From contig JAYWFU010000146.1 in NCBI GenBank assembly GCA_043778625.1, forward strand, positions 1-42,333: a stretch of 42,333 nucleotides of DNA. The letters run 5' to 3'. Below are positions 9,114 to 17,210 of this stretch, in pieces. The stretch's first letter is position 1. Every line of letters starts with the position of its first letter. The translations under genes were made by a program, and so were the position numbers. This stretch comes from JACMRI01 sp043778625 (GTDB lineage Bacteria > Bacteroidota > Bacteroidia > UBA4408). Below the pieces are notes generated by a model that saw nothing but the letters and a program-made list of their open reading frames with translations, ran no database searches and had not been told where the DNA came from.

Positions 9114-9218
9114 ATGAGCAATGATAGTAAACAAGAAAATAAGGTTTGGTACAATGGTAGCGGACACGAGCAAAATGCTCGCGCCAGCGGGGACGTCATA
9201 AATATAAAGGGCAAATAA
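9114..9218 (+). CDS. 34-residue ORF, paralogous to the start of the 9698 gene
   Basis: ATG at 9114 opens MSNDSKQENKVWYNGSGHEQ and continues to INIKGK. Its first 35 positions align with the N-terminus of the frameshifted gene at 9698 (MSNDNKQNNKSWYANNGYEL, later ININKVK). The DNA just upstream is also alike in both (GCTCGTATTTA(T/C)TAAA). Its C-terminal half is encoded by sequence shared with the REP-like repeat at 9625-9667. It stops 2 bp before the lipoprotein gene and could be translationally coupled to it. It is probably a truncated copy or leader; no function can be assigned. Confidence 0.4.
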   Translation: MSNDSKQENKVWYNGSGHEQNARASGDVINIKGK

Positions 9219-9220
9219 GT

Positions 9221-9634
9221 ATGATTAAAAATACTTATTTTTTAGCGTTTGTAATTTTGTTATTAGGATGCAAAACTACTTCAAAAACTGAAAATAAATT
9301 CTTGAACTCTGATAGTGATATTTTTGATTTTTACACACTGACTAATCCTATTTGGATAAGGATAATTTATTATAACGAAGCTTGTGATTGTGGAATTCGT
9401 GCTTGTAGTTCAATTACAATAGGGATTTCAGACCAAGACACAATAAGAGTTTTAACCCCTTGCAATAACGATACTATTTTTAAAGTAGGAATGAAAGTAA
9501 AAGTTATTCCTATTTTAAAAGAAAATTCTGATTTTACATATCCATTAAGTTATATCGATGGTCAAATGATAGATGTATTACCAATTAATGAAAGAAGATT
9601 TAAAACGTATTTTGGAAAAATCCTCCCCCGCTAG
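9221..9634 (+). CDS. Small lipoprotein, unknown function
   Basis: A 137-residue protein. The N-terminus is a lipoprotein signal with a clear lipobox (FVILLLGC, Cys 17), so it should be lipid-anchored in the periplasm or outer membrane. The mature part has a Cys cluster (EACDCGIRACSS, and TPCNND further on) that could form disulfides. I recognise no family. The stop codon TAG lies inside a GC-rich hairpin repeat (9625-9655), so the last residues (KILPR) may derive from the repeat. It follows the 34-residue ORF by 2 bp. Confidence 0.65.
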   Translation: MIKNTYFLAFVILLLGCKTTSKTENKFLNSDSDIFDFYTLTNPIWIRIIYYNEACDCGIRACSSITIGISDQDTIRVLTPCNNDTIFKVGMKVKVIPILKENSDFTYPLSYIDGQMIDVLPINERRFKTYFGKILPR

Positions 9635-9667
9635 CACAACTTGCACCAGCGGGGGCATTTTGCTCGT
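9625..9667. repeat. GC-rich REP-like hairpin and tail, possible terminator
   Basis: Arms CCCCCGCT (9625-9632) and AGCGGGGG (9648-9655) enclose a 15-nt loop. The following GCATTTTGCTCGT (9655-9667) is the exact reverse complement of 9167-9179 inside the 34-residue ORF. The hairpin could terminate transcription of the lipoprotein gene. Related, partly decayed copies lie at 10267-10293 and 10376-10395. Confidence 0.6.
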
Positions 9668-9697
9668 ATTTACTAAACCTCACCATAAATATAAAAC

Positions 9698-10302
9698 ATG
9701 AGTAATGATAATAAACAAAACAATAAAAGTTGGTATGCTAATAATGGATATGAGCTGAAAGCTTTCGACAGCGTGAGGAGAATTAATATTAATAAGGTGA
9801 AGCTAGATATTCAAAGTTGGTTTGATACCGTCGATTCGCCTAACGGAAATTGGCAAGGCAACAATTTACATATTGATGAAATTAATCAATTTTTTAATAT
9901 AAAACGAAAAGATTGGATAGGCGTTTCACTTTTACTGCTCCATGTTTTTGATAACGAGTTTGAGTCACTTAATTCACTAATTTTATTTTTACATATTGAC
10001 CTAAAACATTCGAAAGAAAAAACAAGTTTAGACAATATGTCACTCAATTGGTTAAAAAAAATATTAATGAATATAGCCCTCCAAGTTTAAATTTAACATC
10101 CTTAGAATATTACAACGATTTTTATAAGAAAGAATTACGCCCTCATAATATTGATAATAGTATTTTGAAACTTACTCATTATATACCGTACTTTGATTTT
10201 TTTATGAGGGAGTATTTCGATGAACAAGAAAAAATGTATTCAAGAGAAATATATGTTTTCATAAATCCCCCCACTAATTCTAGTTGTGCTGCGAATGAAT
10301 AA
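9698..10302 (+). pseudogene. Hypothetical protein gene split by a -1 frameshift at an A8 tract
   Basis: ATG 9698 opens MSNDNKQNNKSWYANNGYEL and runs 130 codons to a stop at 10090. The -1 frame continues the protein (NINEYSPPSLNLTS to NSSCAANE) to a stop at 10302. The two meet at A8 (10054-10061), in zero-frame phase A AAA AAA, giving a joined product of about 201 residues (WLKK then NINEY). It has hydrophobic helical stretches but no signal peptide, and I recognise no family. The last residues (NPPTNSSC) are encoded by a REP-like repeat. It may be a true pseudogene, a homopolymer sequencing error, or a programmed slip; I cannot separate these. Confidence 0.6.
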
Positions 10303-10395
10303 CCACTTTTTTATAGTTGTTCAATGTAATTATAAGATGTATTAGCAGATGTAAAACAATAGTTTGAGTTTTAGTCCCCCACTACTCCTAGCGTT
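10267..10395. repeat. Two decayed REP-like arms
   Basis: CCCCCCACTAATTCTAG at 10267-10283 and CCCCCACTACTCCTAG at 10376-10391 resemble each other. The reverse complement of the first (AGCACAACT, then AGTGGGGGG) also matches the right half of the 9625 repeat (AGCACAACT, then AGCGGGGG). The stretch from 10303 to 10465 has no gene I can support. Confidence 0.45.
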
Positions 10396-10465
10396 AGATA
10401 ACTATGCAGTTTAGGCTAGTACCAGCATATTGCGGGTATTTATATTGGCTTCATACTCCGCATAA

Positions 10466-10948
10466 TTACCACAAGCGTTTTTTTCTTTTTTGTCCATAAA
10501 TAAAGTACTCCCCATCTATTTTTCCGCAAGTTATTTTTGGGTTGTATGTATTAACATATTCTTGCTGAGTTATTTTCTCTCCTGTAGGAGAATAATAAAA
10601 CATATTTTTTTCTTTCCCATCAATAAATTCTGCCAATTCAATTAGCTTGTTTTGTGCATACTTTCTGCTATCACCATGGCGAACAATGCTGTCCATCTCA
10701 ATTTTTTTAGTTGTAAAATTTCTAGTTAACCAAAGCCGAGGTGTTTTTTTTGTTATAGGATACAGATACATTGAACTTTCTTCTACAAGGTTTTCATTAA
10801 TAAATAATTTATAATTTACTAGTAGTTTATCATGAAATATTTTTAATGTATCCACATTTGTTCGATAAGATTGATGTTGCCCCAATACATTTTGTCCAAT
10901 AAACACAAATAGTATTATTAAGCTATTAATCATTTTGAGCATTGGCAA
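10466..10948 (-). CDS. Secreted hypothetical protein
   Basis: A frame of 160 codons; the likely start is an internal ATG at 10942 or 10933. It begins with a signal peptide (MINSLIILFVFIGQNVLGQ) and should be exported to the periplasm. The mature part (~140 residues) has no motif that I know, though two segments (SPTGEKITQQEYVN and CGKIDGEYFIYG) have the look of small repeated beta units. It starts 28 bp after the uvrA stop on the same strand, so it may be read through from uvrA. Codon choice is more AT-rich than in uvrA (AAA, TTT, AGA frequent), which suggests accessory origin. Confidence 0.65.
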   Translation of the reverse strand: MPMLKMINSLIILFVFIGQNVLGQHQSYRTNVDTLKIFHDKLLVNYKLFINENLVEESSMYLYPITKKTPRLWLTRNFTTKKIEMDSIVRHGDSRKYAQNKLIELAEFIDGKEKNMFYYSPTGEKITQQEYVNTYNPKITCGKIDGEYFIYGQKRKKRLW

Positions 10949-10976
10949 AATTTTAAATTAAAACACAACTCTATTT

Positions 10977-13823
10977 CTACCCTCCCATTTCTTCTTTTAA
11001 AAACTTGGCGGTATGGCTTTTTTTGTTTTTGAGTAATTGCTCTGGCGTACCTTCAAACGTAATAGTTCCGCCGTTGTTACCGCCTTCGGGGCCTACTTCA
11101 ATTATATGGTCAGCTACTTTTATTATATCCATATTGTGTTCAATAACAATAAGCGTATTACCTGCATTTACAAGGCGTTGCAGTACTTCAAGGAGTATGC
11201 GTATGTCTTCAAAATGCAAACCTGTAGTGGGTTCATCTAACAAATAAATAGTATTACCCGTGTCTTTTTTACACAACTCGGCCGCTAGTTTTACACGCTG
11301 CGCCTCTCCCCCACTAAGCGTTGTAGACTGTTGCCCTAATTTAATATAACCTAAGCCCACTTCGTTTAGCATTTTTATTTTATGCTGAATATTGGGTATG
11401 TTTTCAAAAAACTCCGTGGCATCGCTCACCGTCATATCCAATACGTCGGCTATGGATTTGCCTCGGTAACGTATCTCCAATGTTTCTCGGTTATAACGCT
11501 TACCGTTGCAACTTTCGCAGGTTACGTACACATCGGGCAAAAAATTCATTTCAATAGTACGTAAACCAGCTCCAGTGCAGGTTTCGCAGCGTCCACCTTT
11601 TACGTTAAAACTAAAACGCCCTGGTTTATAGCCTCTAATATGTGCTTCGGGCAACGATGAAAATAAGTCTCTAATAGGGCCAAAAATATCAGTATAGGTA
11701 CTTGGGTTACTACGTGGCGTACGGCCTATGGGCGATTGATTAATTTCAATTATTTTATCCAAATTACTAAACCCTTCTATTTTAGTAAAAGATAGCGGCT
11801 TACGCCCACTTTTATAAAATATATTCATTAAAAACGGATACAGTGTTTCGTTAATCAAACTGGATTTACCACTGCCCGAAACTCCTGTAACACATATAAA
11901 CGTACCGAGCGGAAACTCTACCGTTACGTTTTTTAAGTTATGCCCCGTAGCACCAATTATTTTAAGTGTTTTACCATTGCCTATGCGGCGTGTAGCAGGT
12001 ATTTCAATACGTTTAGTACCGTTAATGTATTGTGTGGTAAGCGTGTTGTGTTTTAATAATTGTTGCGGTGTGCCTTGCGCCACAATGTGTCCTCCATGCA
12101 CACCTGCTAGTGGGCCTACGTCTATTACGTGGTCGGCAGCTAGTATCATGTCCTTATCATGCTCTACTACTAATACGCTATTGCCCGCGTCACGGAGGTC
12201 TTGCAGGGCTTTTATTAATTTTACGTTGTCGCGTTGGTGTAGGCCAATACTTGGCTCGTCCAGTATATACAGTACTCCTACGAGTTTAGAGCCTATTTGA
12301 GTAGCCAACCTAATACGCTGTGCTTCTCCTCCACTAAGGCTTTGCGAGCTACGGTATAACGATAAATAATTTAACCCTACATCTAACAAAAAGCCTAAGC
12401 GAGCTCTAATTTCTTTAAGTACTTCGCGCGCTATAGCGTTTTGTTTATCATCAAGTTGAGTTTCTATATCACTAAAAAAAACGGCTAAATCTTCTAAACT
12501 TTTTTTAGATAACTGCGCTATATTTTTTTCGCCAATTTTAAAGTTTAACGATTGTTGTTTAAGTCTATCTCCATTACAGGTGGGGCAATCTACATCGTTC
12601 ATAAATGCCTCCACCCATTTTTCAATAGTCTTGCTATCGTTGTTATCGTACTGTTCTTTTAAAAAATTAACAATCCCCATAAATGATTCATGCTTATCGT
12701 TGCCCGATGTATCTTGCTTTAAACGAAACAACTCATCAGTACCGTTTAATAATATATTAACTACGTGGTCGCTTAGCTCGTCAATAGGCGTTTCCATAGT
12801 ATAATTGTAGCGCAATAGCACGGCATCAATTAGCTTAAATATGTACGTGCCTTTTAATGTACCTAATGGTGCTAATCCGCCTTTAGCAATAGATAATTTG
12901 GGGTGCGGAATTATTTTTTTAATATCAATTTCGGTTACAGCTCCTAATCCATTACAGTGTTCGCAAGCCCCGTAGGGGCTGTTAAACGAAAACAAATTTG
13001 GCGCGGGTTCATCGTATGATACGCCTGATGTGGGGCACATTAAAAACCTACTAAAATGTTTGGGCGTAGCGTTTTCCTTATCATGCTCCACAATCATAAG
13101 GCTGCCTTTGCCATATTTCATAGCGGTTTGCACTGTTTGCATTAATCGTGTGCGGCTATCGTCGGTTATTTCTACACGGTCTATCACTACTTCAATATCG
13201 TGTATTTTGTAGCGGTCTAGCTGCTGTTTGGCTGCAATTTCTTTTATTTCTCCATCAATGCGTACCCGCAAAAAACCCCACTTGCGTATTTGTTCAAATA
13301 GCTCACGGTAGTGTCCTTTACGCCCTTTTACTAGCGGCGCAAGCACTACTATTTTTTTGTTAGTATAGTGTTCAGTAAGTATAGTTACTATTTGCTCGTC
13401 GGTATATTTTACCATTTTTTCGCCGGTTACGTAGCTGTAAGCCTCGCCAGCACGGGCGTAGAGCAAGCGCAGGAAATCGTAAATTTCGGTAATAGTACCC
13501 ACCGTAGAACGTGGATTTTTGCTCGTAGTTTTTTGTTCAATGGCAATAACGGGGCTTAGTCCAGTTATTTTATCTACCTCAGGGCGTTGCATAGTACCCA
13601 AAAACTGGCGTGCATATATCGAAAAACTTTCCATATACCTACGTTGTCCCTCAGCATATATAGTATCAAACGCTAACGATGATTTACCGCTACCGCTCAA
13701 GCCCGTAATAACCACTAATTGATTACGAGGTATGGTTATGTTAATATTTTTGAGATTATGGGCACGTGCACCAGTAACTACAATGCTTTCGCTTTCGTGG
13801 GTAAGTAAGTTTGTATCAGTCAT
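10977..13823 (-). CDS. uvrA: UvrABC system protein A
   Basis: A 948-residue excinuclease ATPase that scans DNA for lesions and loads UvrB in nucleotide excision repair. Two ABC modules are visible. The first has Walker A GLSGSGKSSLAFDT near residue 41 and signature LSGGEAQRIRLA. The second has GVSGSGKSSL and LSGGEAQRVKLA. The zinc-finger Cys pairs are intact (CEHCNGLGA, CPTCNGDRL, and CETCTGAG with CESCNGKRYN). Length is normal for the family. It is transcribed divergently from nuoE, with 129 bp between the two starts. Confidence 0.98.
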   Translation of the reverse strand: MTDTNLLTHESESIVVTGARAHNLKNINITIPRNQLVVITGLSGSGKSSLAFDTIYAEGQRRYMESFSIYARQFLGTMQRPEVDKITGLSPVIAIEQKTTSKNPRSTVGTITEIYDFLRLLYARAGEAYSYVTGEKMVKYTDEQIVTILTEHYTNKKIVVLAPLVKGRKGHYRELFEQIRKWGFLRVRIDGEIKEIAAKQQLDRYKIHDIEVVIDRVEITDDSRTRLMQTVQTAMKYGKGSLMIVEHDKENATPKHFSRFLMCPTSGVSYDEPAPNLFSFNSPYGACEHCNGLGAVTEIDIKKIIPHPKLSIAKGGLAPLGTLKGTYIFKLIDAVLLRYNYTMETPIDELSDHVVNILLNGTDELFRLKQDTSGNDKHESFMGIVNFLKEQYDNNDSKTIEKWVEAFMNDVDCPTCNGDRLKQQSLNFKIGEKNIAQLSKKSLEDLAVFFSDIETQLDDKQNAIAREVLKEIRARLGFLLDVGLNYLSLYRSSQSLSGGEAQRIRLATQIGSKLVGVLYILDEPSIGLHQRDNVKLIKALQDLRDAGNSVLVVEHDKDMILAADHVIDVGPLAGVHGGHIVAQGTPQQLLKHNTLTTQYINGTKRIEIPATRRIGNGKTLKIIGATGHNLKNVTVEFPLGTFICVTGVSGSGKSSLINETLYPFLMNIFYKSGRKPLSFTKIEGFSNLDKIIEINQSPIGRTPRSNPSTYTDIFGPIRDLFSSLPEAHIRGYKPGRFSFNVKGGRCETCTGAGLRTIEMNFLPDVYVTCESCNGKRYNRETLEIRYRGKSIADVLDMTVSDATEFFENIPNIQHKIKMLNEVGLGYIKLGQQSTTLSGGEAQRVKLAAELCKKDTGNTIYLLDEPTTGLHFEDIRILLEVLQRLVNAGNTLIVIEHNMDIIKVADHIIEVGPEGGNNGGTITFEGTPEQLLKNKKSHTAKFLKEEMGG

Positions 13824-13921
13824 ATTAATTACAAAAGTAATAGGTAAACCTCAACTTTTAACTGTTTTTAAATTATTCGTTAAAATAATACTATACCCTA
13901 GTTTAGTAAACGTTTAAATAG

Positions 13922-13929
13922 TATTTTTG
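13922..13929 (+). promoter_or_regulatory. -7 element of the nuoE promoter
   Basis: TATTTTTG fits the Bacteroidota -7 consensus TAnnTTTG exactly and lies 23 bp upstream of the nuoE start. I see no good TTTG at the standard distance, so the -33 element is weak. Confidence 0.5.
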
Positions 13930-13952
13930 AACAATTAAAAACTTAAACATAA

Positions 13953-14513
13953 ATGATGTTAGCAACACAAGATAATAACACTACCCCTGTATTTAGCGCA
14001 GATACTTTAGCAGTAGTGCAAAGCCTTATAAAACGCTATCCCGAGGGCAAACAAAAATCAGCCTTGTTACCAGTATTGCACCTAGCGCAGGCCGAGTTTG
14101 GTGGCTGGCTTAGTGCGCCCACCATGGATTACGTGGCATCGCTACTAAACATTACTAATATTGAGGTGTACGAAGTAGCCTCGTTTTATAGTATGTACAA
14201 CCTAAATCCTGTGGGCAAATGCCTCATAGAGTTATGCCACACCGCCCCTTGCTGGTTGCGTGGTGCAGAGGATATAGCATTACATTTAGAAAATAAATTA
14301 AATATTAAATTTGGCGAAACTACCACTGATGGTATGTTTACACTTAAACGTGTGGAGTGCTTAGGTAGCTGTGGTACTGCACCAATGTTTCAATGTGGCG
14401 CAGCATTTTACGAAGATTTAACCAACGAAAAAGTGGATACCATACTTACCGACTTGCGCACCAAAAACGAGCAAAGTAGTTATGTAGATAGCGATACATT
14501 TAGAAGAAATTAA
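13953..14513 (+). CDS. nuoE: NADH-quinone oxidoreductase subunit E
   Basis: A 186-residue 24-kDa-type subunit of the NADH dehydrogenase module of complex I. It holds the 2Fe-2S cluster N1a through Cys95 and Cys100 (CHTAPC) and Cys136 and Cys140 (CLGSC). The thioredoxin-like fold is preceded by the usual helical part (SALLPVLHLAQAEFGGWLS). It works with NuoF at the cytoplasmic tip of the complex. It is followed, after a small lipoprotein gene, by nuoF. No other nuo gene is present on either side, so the rest of complex I must be encoded elsewhere. NAD-linked hydrogenase or formate dehydrogenase subunits share this fold, but no partner of that kind is nearby. Confidence 0.95.
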   Translation: MMLATQDNNTTPVFSADTLAVVQSLIKRYPEGKQKSALLPVLHLAQAEFGGWLSAPTMDYVASLLNITNIEVYEVASFYSMYNLNPVGKCLIELCHTAPCWLRGAEDIALHLENKLNIKFGETTTDGMFTLKRVECLGSCGTAPMFQCGAAFYEDLTNEKVDTILTDLRTKNEQSSYVDSDTFRRN

Positions 14514-14516
14514 CAC

Positions 14517-14777
14517 TTGAAAACTAACCTTATTAAATTAGCCTTATTTATCGCAGTAGTACAACTATGTGCTTGTGTACGCAAGCATGATTGTTTATGT
14601 AGTGGTCCAATGTTATGTGATGGTGGACGAGTAATAATAAGAGATACAAAAGCTAATGCAAAAGCACAATGTGCATTAATTGAAACAAAGTATAACACTA
14701 CAAATACAGAAAATAACACTACTCAAAATAAAAATAACCAAGTTACTTGTAAGTTGGTAAATCATACAATAAAATAA
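14517..14777 (+). CDS. Small cysteine-rich lipoprotein between nuoE and nuoF
   Basis: An 86-codon frame starting at a TTG three bases after the nuoE stop. The N-terminus is a lipoprotein-type signal (LIKLALFIAVVQLCAC). The mature part has a run of Cys (KHDCLCSGPMLCDGG) and then KANAKAQCALIE, the pattern of small Bacteroidota lipoproteins with C-x-C, GG and a late Cys, perhaps disulfide-bonded. The C-terminus is Asn/Thr-rich. It is probably cotranscribed with nuoEF. A role in complex I is not implied by its sequence, since it should lie outside the cytoplasm. Confidence 0.6.
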   Translation: MKTNLIKLALFIAVVQLCACVRKHDCLCSGPMLCDGGRVIIRDTKANAKAQCALIETKYNTTNTENNTTQNKNNQVTCKLVNHTIK

Positions 14778-14801
14778 TTACCTAGTTTAAATACATAAAA
14801 A

Positions 14802-16163
14802 ATGGGCAAAAAATTATTACTCGAACACCTACATGTAGCAGGCATACAAACACTAGCGGTATACCGAGAAAAAGGTGGCTACAAAAGTGTAGAAAAAGCA
14901 ATAAAAGAAATGACTCCCGATGCTATTGTGGAGGAAGTTAAAAAATCAGGCTTACGTGGGCGTGGAGGCGCAGGTTTCCCTACAGGTATGAAATGGAGTT
15001 TTCTTGCAAAGCCCGAAGGTGTGCCACGCTACTTGGTGTGCAACGCCGACGAGTCGGAGCCAGGTACGTTTAAAGACCGTTTCCTTATGGAAAAAATACC
15101 ACACGCACTCATTGAGGGTATGATAACTTCGAGTTTTGCATTGGGAGCTAACACGGCCTACATATATGTGCGTGGCGAATATTTTTATGTAATTAAAATA
15201 CTAGAAAAAGCCATAGCCGAAGCCTACGAAGCGGGTTGGCTGGGCAAAAACATATTGGGGTCGGGTTATAACTTGGATTTGTACGTGCAAGCGGGCGCAG
15301 GTGCCTACATTTGTGGCGAAGAAACTGCGCTGTTAGAATCATTGGAGGGAAAACGTGGTAACCCGCGTATGAAACCACCATTTCCAGCTATTGCAGGCTT
15401 GTACGCCTGCCCAACGGTAGTTAATAACGTGGAGACTATTGCTGCCGTTGTACCTATTGTAAACATGGGGGGCGACGAATACGCTAAAATTGGCGTAGGC
15501 AAAAGCACCGGTACTAAGTTAATATCAGCAGGCGGAAACATTAATAAACCTGGTGTGTACGAAATTGATTTGGGTATTACGGTAGAAGAATTTGTGTATT
15601 CCGATGAATATTGCGGAGGAATACCTAATGGCAAAAAAATGAAAGCCTGCATACCTGGAGGTTCGTCAGTACCAATTGTTCCTGCGCATTTATTACTAAA
15701 TACCGTAGCGGGCGAAAAACGCTTAATGACCTACGAAAGCCTTTCCGACGGTGGATTTGTATCAGGTTCGATGTTAGGTTCGGGCGGATTTTTTGTGTAT
15801 GACGAAGACGCTTCAATACCTTATAGTTTGTACACCTTAGCCCGTTTTTATCACCACGAATCGTGCGGACAATGCTCGCCGTGCCGTGAGGGAACAGGTT
15901 GGCTAGAACGGATATTAAAACGTATGGTAATTGACGGACAAGCCAAAATGAGCGACATTGATTTATTAGCCGAAGTAGCCAAAAAAATTGAGGGCAATAC
16001 TATATGCCCACTGGGTGATGCTGCTGCATGGCCTGTGGCTGCTGCTATACGTCACTTTCGCCACGAATTTGAATGGTATGTAAACAACCCTAACGAAGTA
16101 GCCAAAATTAAAAACGGAAAACTAAACACCCCTATCGCCCATCCGTTATACGAAATGGTGTAA
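14802..16163 (+). CDS. nuoF: NADH-quinone oxidoreductase subunit F
   Basis: A 453-residue 51-kDa-type subunit that binds NADH, FMN and one 4Fe-4S cluster, and is the electron entry point of complex I. The nucleotide-binding Gly-rich segment GLRGRGGAGFPTG sits near residue 50, with NADESEPGTFKDR and GAGAYICGEETALLESLEG after it. The SLBB-like part is in the middle. The cluster ligands are in SCGQCSPCREG near 360 with the fourth Cys in NTICPLGD near 400. Length is normal. Its partner nuoE is upstream and a small membrane-protein gene follows 14 bp downstream. Confidence 0.96.
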   Translation: MGKKLLLEHLHVAGIQTLAVYREKGGYKSVEKAIKEMTPDAIVEEVKKSGLRGRGGAGFPTGMKWSFLAKPEGVPRYLVCNADESEPGTFKDRFLMEKIPHALIEGMITSSFALGANTAYIYVRGEYFYVIKILEKAIAEAYEAGWLGKNILGSGYNLDLYVQAGAGAYICGEETALLESLEGKRGNPRMKPPFPAIAGLYACPTVVNNVETIAAVVPIVNMGGDEYAKIGVGKSTGTKLISAGGNINKPGVYEIDLGITVEEFVYSDEYCGGIPNGKKMKACIPGGSSVPIVPAHLLLNTVAGEKRLMTYESLSDGGFVSGSMLGSGGFFVYDEDASIPYSLYTLARFYHHESCGQCSPCREGTGWLERILKRMVIDGQAKMSDIDLLAEVAKKIEGNTICPLGDAAAWPVAAAIRHFRHEFEWYVNNPNEVAKIKNGKLNTPIAHPLYEMV

Positions 16164-16177
16164 AACTAGAAGTAACT

Positions 16178-16657
16178 ATGTTTGTATTAATTCCCTTTAG
16201 ATTTAGAGTAATGGTAGCATTATCAATTGTAATGATTGGCTGTTCCATCTATTTTATATTTTTAAATACTAAGGCAAAATCTGATTATGAACATTTAACT
16301 GGCAAAATTACTTATTTAGAAAAATCTTTTGGAGAATATCCAAGCAGAAATATGGGGAAGTATCGTTATTTAAATATTAATAATTACGCACATGTTTTTG
16401 AAATATATGCAGATGAACAATCTTCAAAAATTGATAGTTTAAATAACGGAGATATTGTAACAGCATACTTTTACGAAACAAATAGTACGAATATTGAAGG
16501 TATAAATCGTTACTTACAATATTTAGAAAAAGACAATATTATCTTTTATAAGAAAACATCATTCAGTATAATTATTGGATTTGTGTTGATAATTTTGGCA
16601 GCTATTTTAATTATGATGAGTTACATTTTTTACAAACAAAACAAAATATCTTATTAA
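16178..16657 (+). CDS. Two-TM membrane protein, unknown
   Basis: A 159-residue protein with one membrane segment at each end (VALSIVMIGCSIYFIFL near 15-31 and FSIIIGFVLIILAAILIMM near 128-146) and a soluble, beta-rich middle of ~95 residues. This architecture resembles DUF3592-type proteins, but I cannot confirm membership. It follows nuoF by 14 bp and ends 18 bp before a strong hairpin, so it closes the nuoEF transcript. Codon use (AGA, TTA, AAA) is more AT-biased than in nuoF, suggesting later insertion. Confidence 0.65.
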   Translation: MFVLIPFRFRVMVALSIVMIGCSIYFIFLNTKAKSDYEHLTGKITYLEKSFGEYPSRNMGKYRYLNINNYAHVFEIYADEQSSKIDSLNNGDIVTAYFYETNSTNIEGINRYLQYLEKDNIIFYKKTSFSIIIGFVLIILAAILIMMSYIFYKQNKISY

Positions 16658-16675
16658 AAATGGAAAATTTACTCT

Positions 16676-16712
16676 ATTGATAACGTGCTTAGTTAAATTG
16701 CACGTTATCAAT
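16676..16712. terminator. Hairpin after the nuoEF transcript
   Basis: A 13-bp perfect stem (ATTGATAACGTGC at 16676-16688 with 16700-16712) and an 11-nt loop, followed on the plus strand by a T-rich run. It sits between convergent transcripts. Confidence 0.7.
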
Positions 16713-16752
16713 TGTTACTTTATTTTAACTTGTATTAATATATTTCTCAAAT

Positions 16753-16780
16753 AAAAAAAAGCCTGAAATTAATTTCAAGC
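16753..16780 (-). terminator. Intrinsic terminator of the rpmG/DUF4295 transcript
   Basis: On the minus strand a compact hairpin (GCTTGAAATT paired with AATTTCAGGC, 16780-16761) runs straight into eight T residues (16760-16753). It lies 38 bp after the DUF4295 stop. Confidence 0.75.
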
Positions 16781-16818
16781 TCTCTCTTATTGGGGTAAAT
16801 TATAAAGTTACTGTTTAA

Positions 16819-16974
16819 TTATTTCACAGCTAAAAAATCTGCTACTTTATCATTAGCCATAACCTCAGTTCTAAATGCAAAAGCACCAGTTTTTGGAGAT
16901 TTTACCAACTTTATAACCTTAGTAAAATCTTTACTACCTGCTTTTTGGAGCGATGCAACTACTTTCTTTGCCAT
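16819..16974 (-). CDS. DUF4295 small basic protein, ribosome-associated neighbour of bL33
   Basis: A 51-residue basic peptide that I translated directly: MAKKVVASLQKAGSKDFTKV at the start and NDKVADFLAVK at the end. Its centre, LVKSPKTGAFAF, is the hallmark of the DUF4295 family. This family is confined to Bacteroidota and usually encoded after rpmB-rpmG. Its role is not established beyond the ribosomal-protein neighbourhood. It begins 29 bp after rpmG, is cotranscribed with it, and is followed by an intrinsic terminator. Confidence 0.9.
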   Translation of the reverse strand: MAKKVVASLQKAGSKDFTKVIKLVKSPKTGAFAFRTEVMANDKVADFLAVK

Positions 16975-17003
16975 AGTGTTTTATATTTTTAAAGATTAAT
17001 TAA

Positions 17004-17186
17004 TTATTTAATTTCTTTGTGAACCGTTACTCTTCTAAGTATATTATTGAATTTTTTTAATTCTATACGGTCAGGAGTATTTTTTTTGTTCTTAGTAGTA
17101 ATATAACGAGATGTTCCTGGTTTACCACTTTCTTTGTGTTCTGTACATTCAAGTATTACTTGAACTCTGTTACCTTTTTTTGCCAT
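17004..17186 (-). CDS. rpmG: 50S ribosomal protein bL33
   Basis: A 60-residue large-subunit ribosomal protein. The sequence MAKKGNRVQVILECTEHK, then GTSRYITTKNKKNTPDRIEL and the tail VTVHKEIK, is typical of Bacteroidota bL33. Only one Cys is present, so it is the zinc-free type that lacks the CxxC pairs. In many relatives rpmB (bL28) lies immediately upstream. Here it does not, and the gene has its own strong promoter instead. Confidence 0.96.
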   Translation of the reverse strand: MAKKGNRVQVILECTEHKESGKPGTSRYITTKNKKNTPDRIELKKFNNILRRVTVHKEIK

Positions 17187-17210
17187 TGTGTGTTAAGTTT
17201 ATTTATAGTG

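Noticed and set aside
9625..9655. Integron attC site
   Set aside because: The hairpin looks cassette-like, but the RYYYAAC and GTTRRRY core sites are absent and no integrase is nearby.
13953..16163. NAD-reducing hydrogenase or formate dehydrogenase subunits
   Set aside because: The HoxE/HoxF-like fold is shared, but no hydrogenase or dehydrogenase catalytic gene is nearby and lengths fit NuoE/NuoF.
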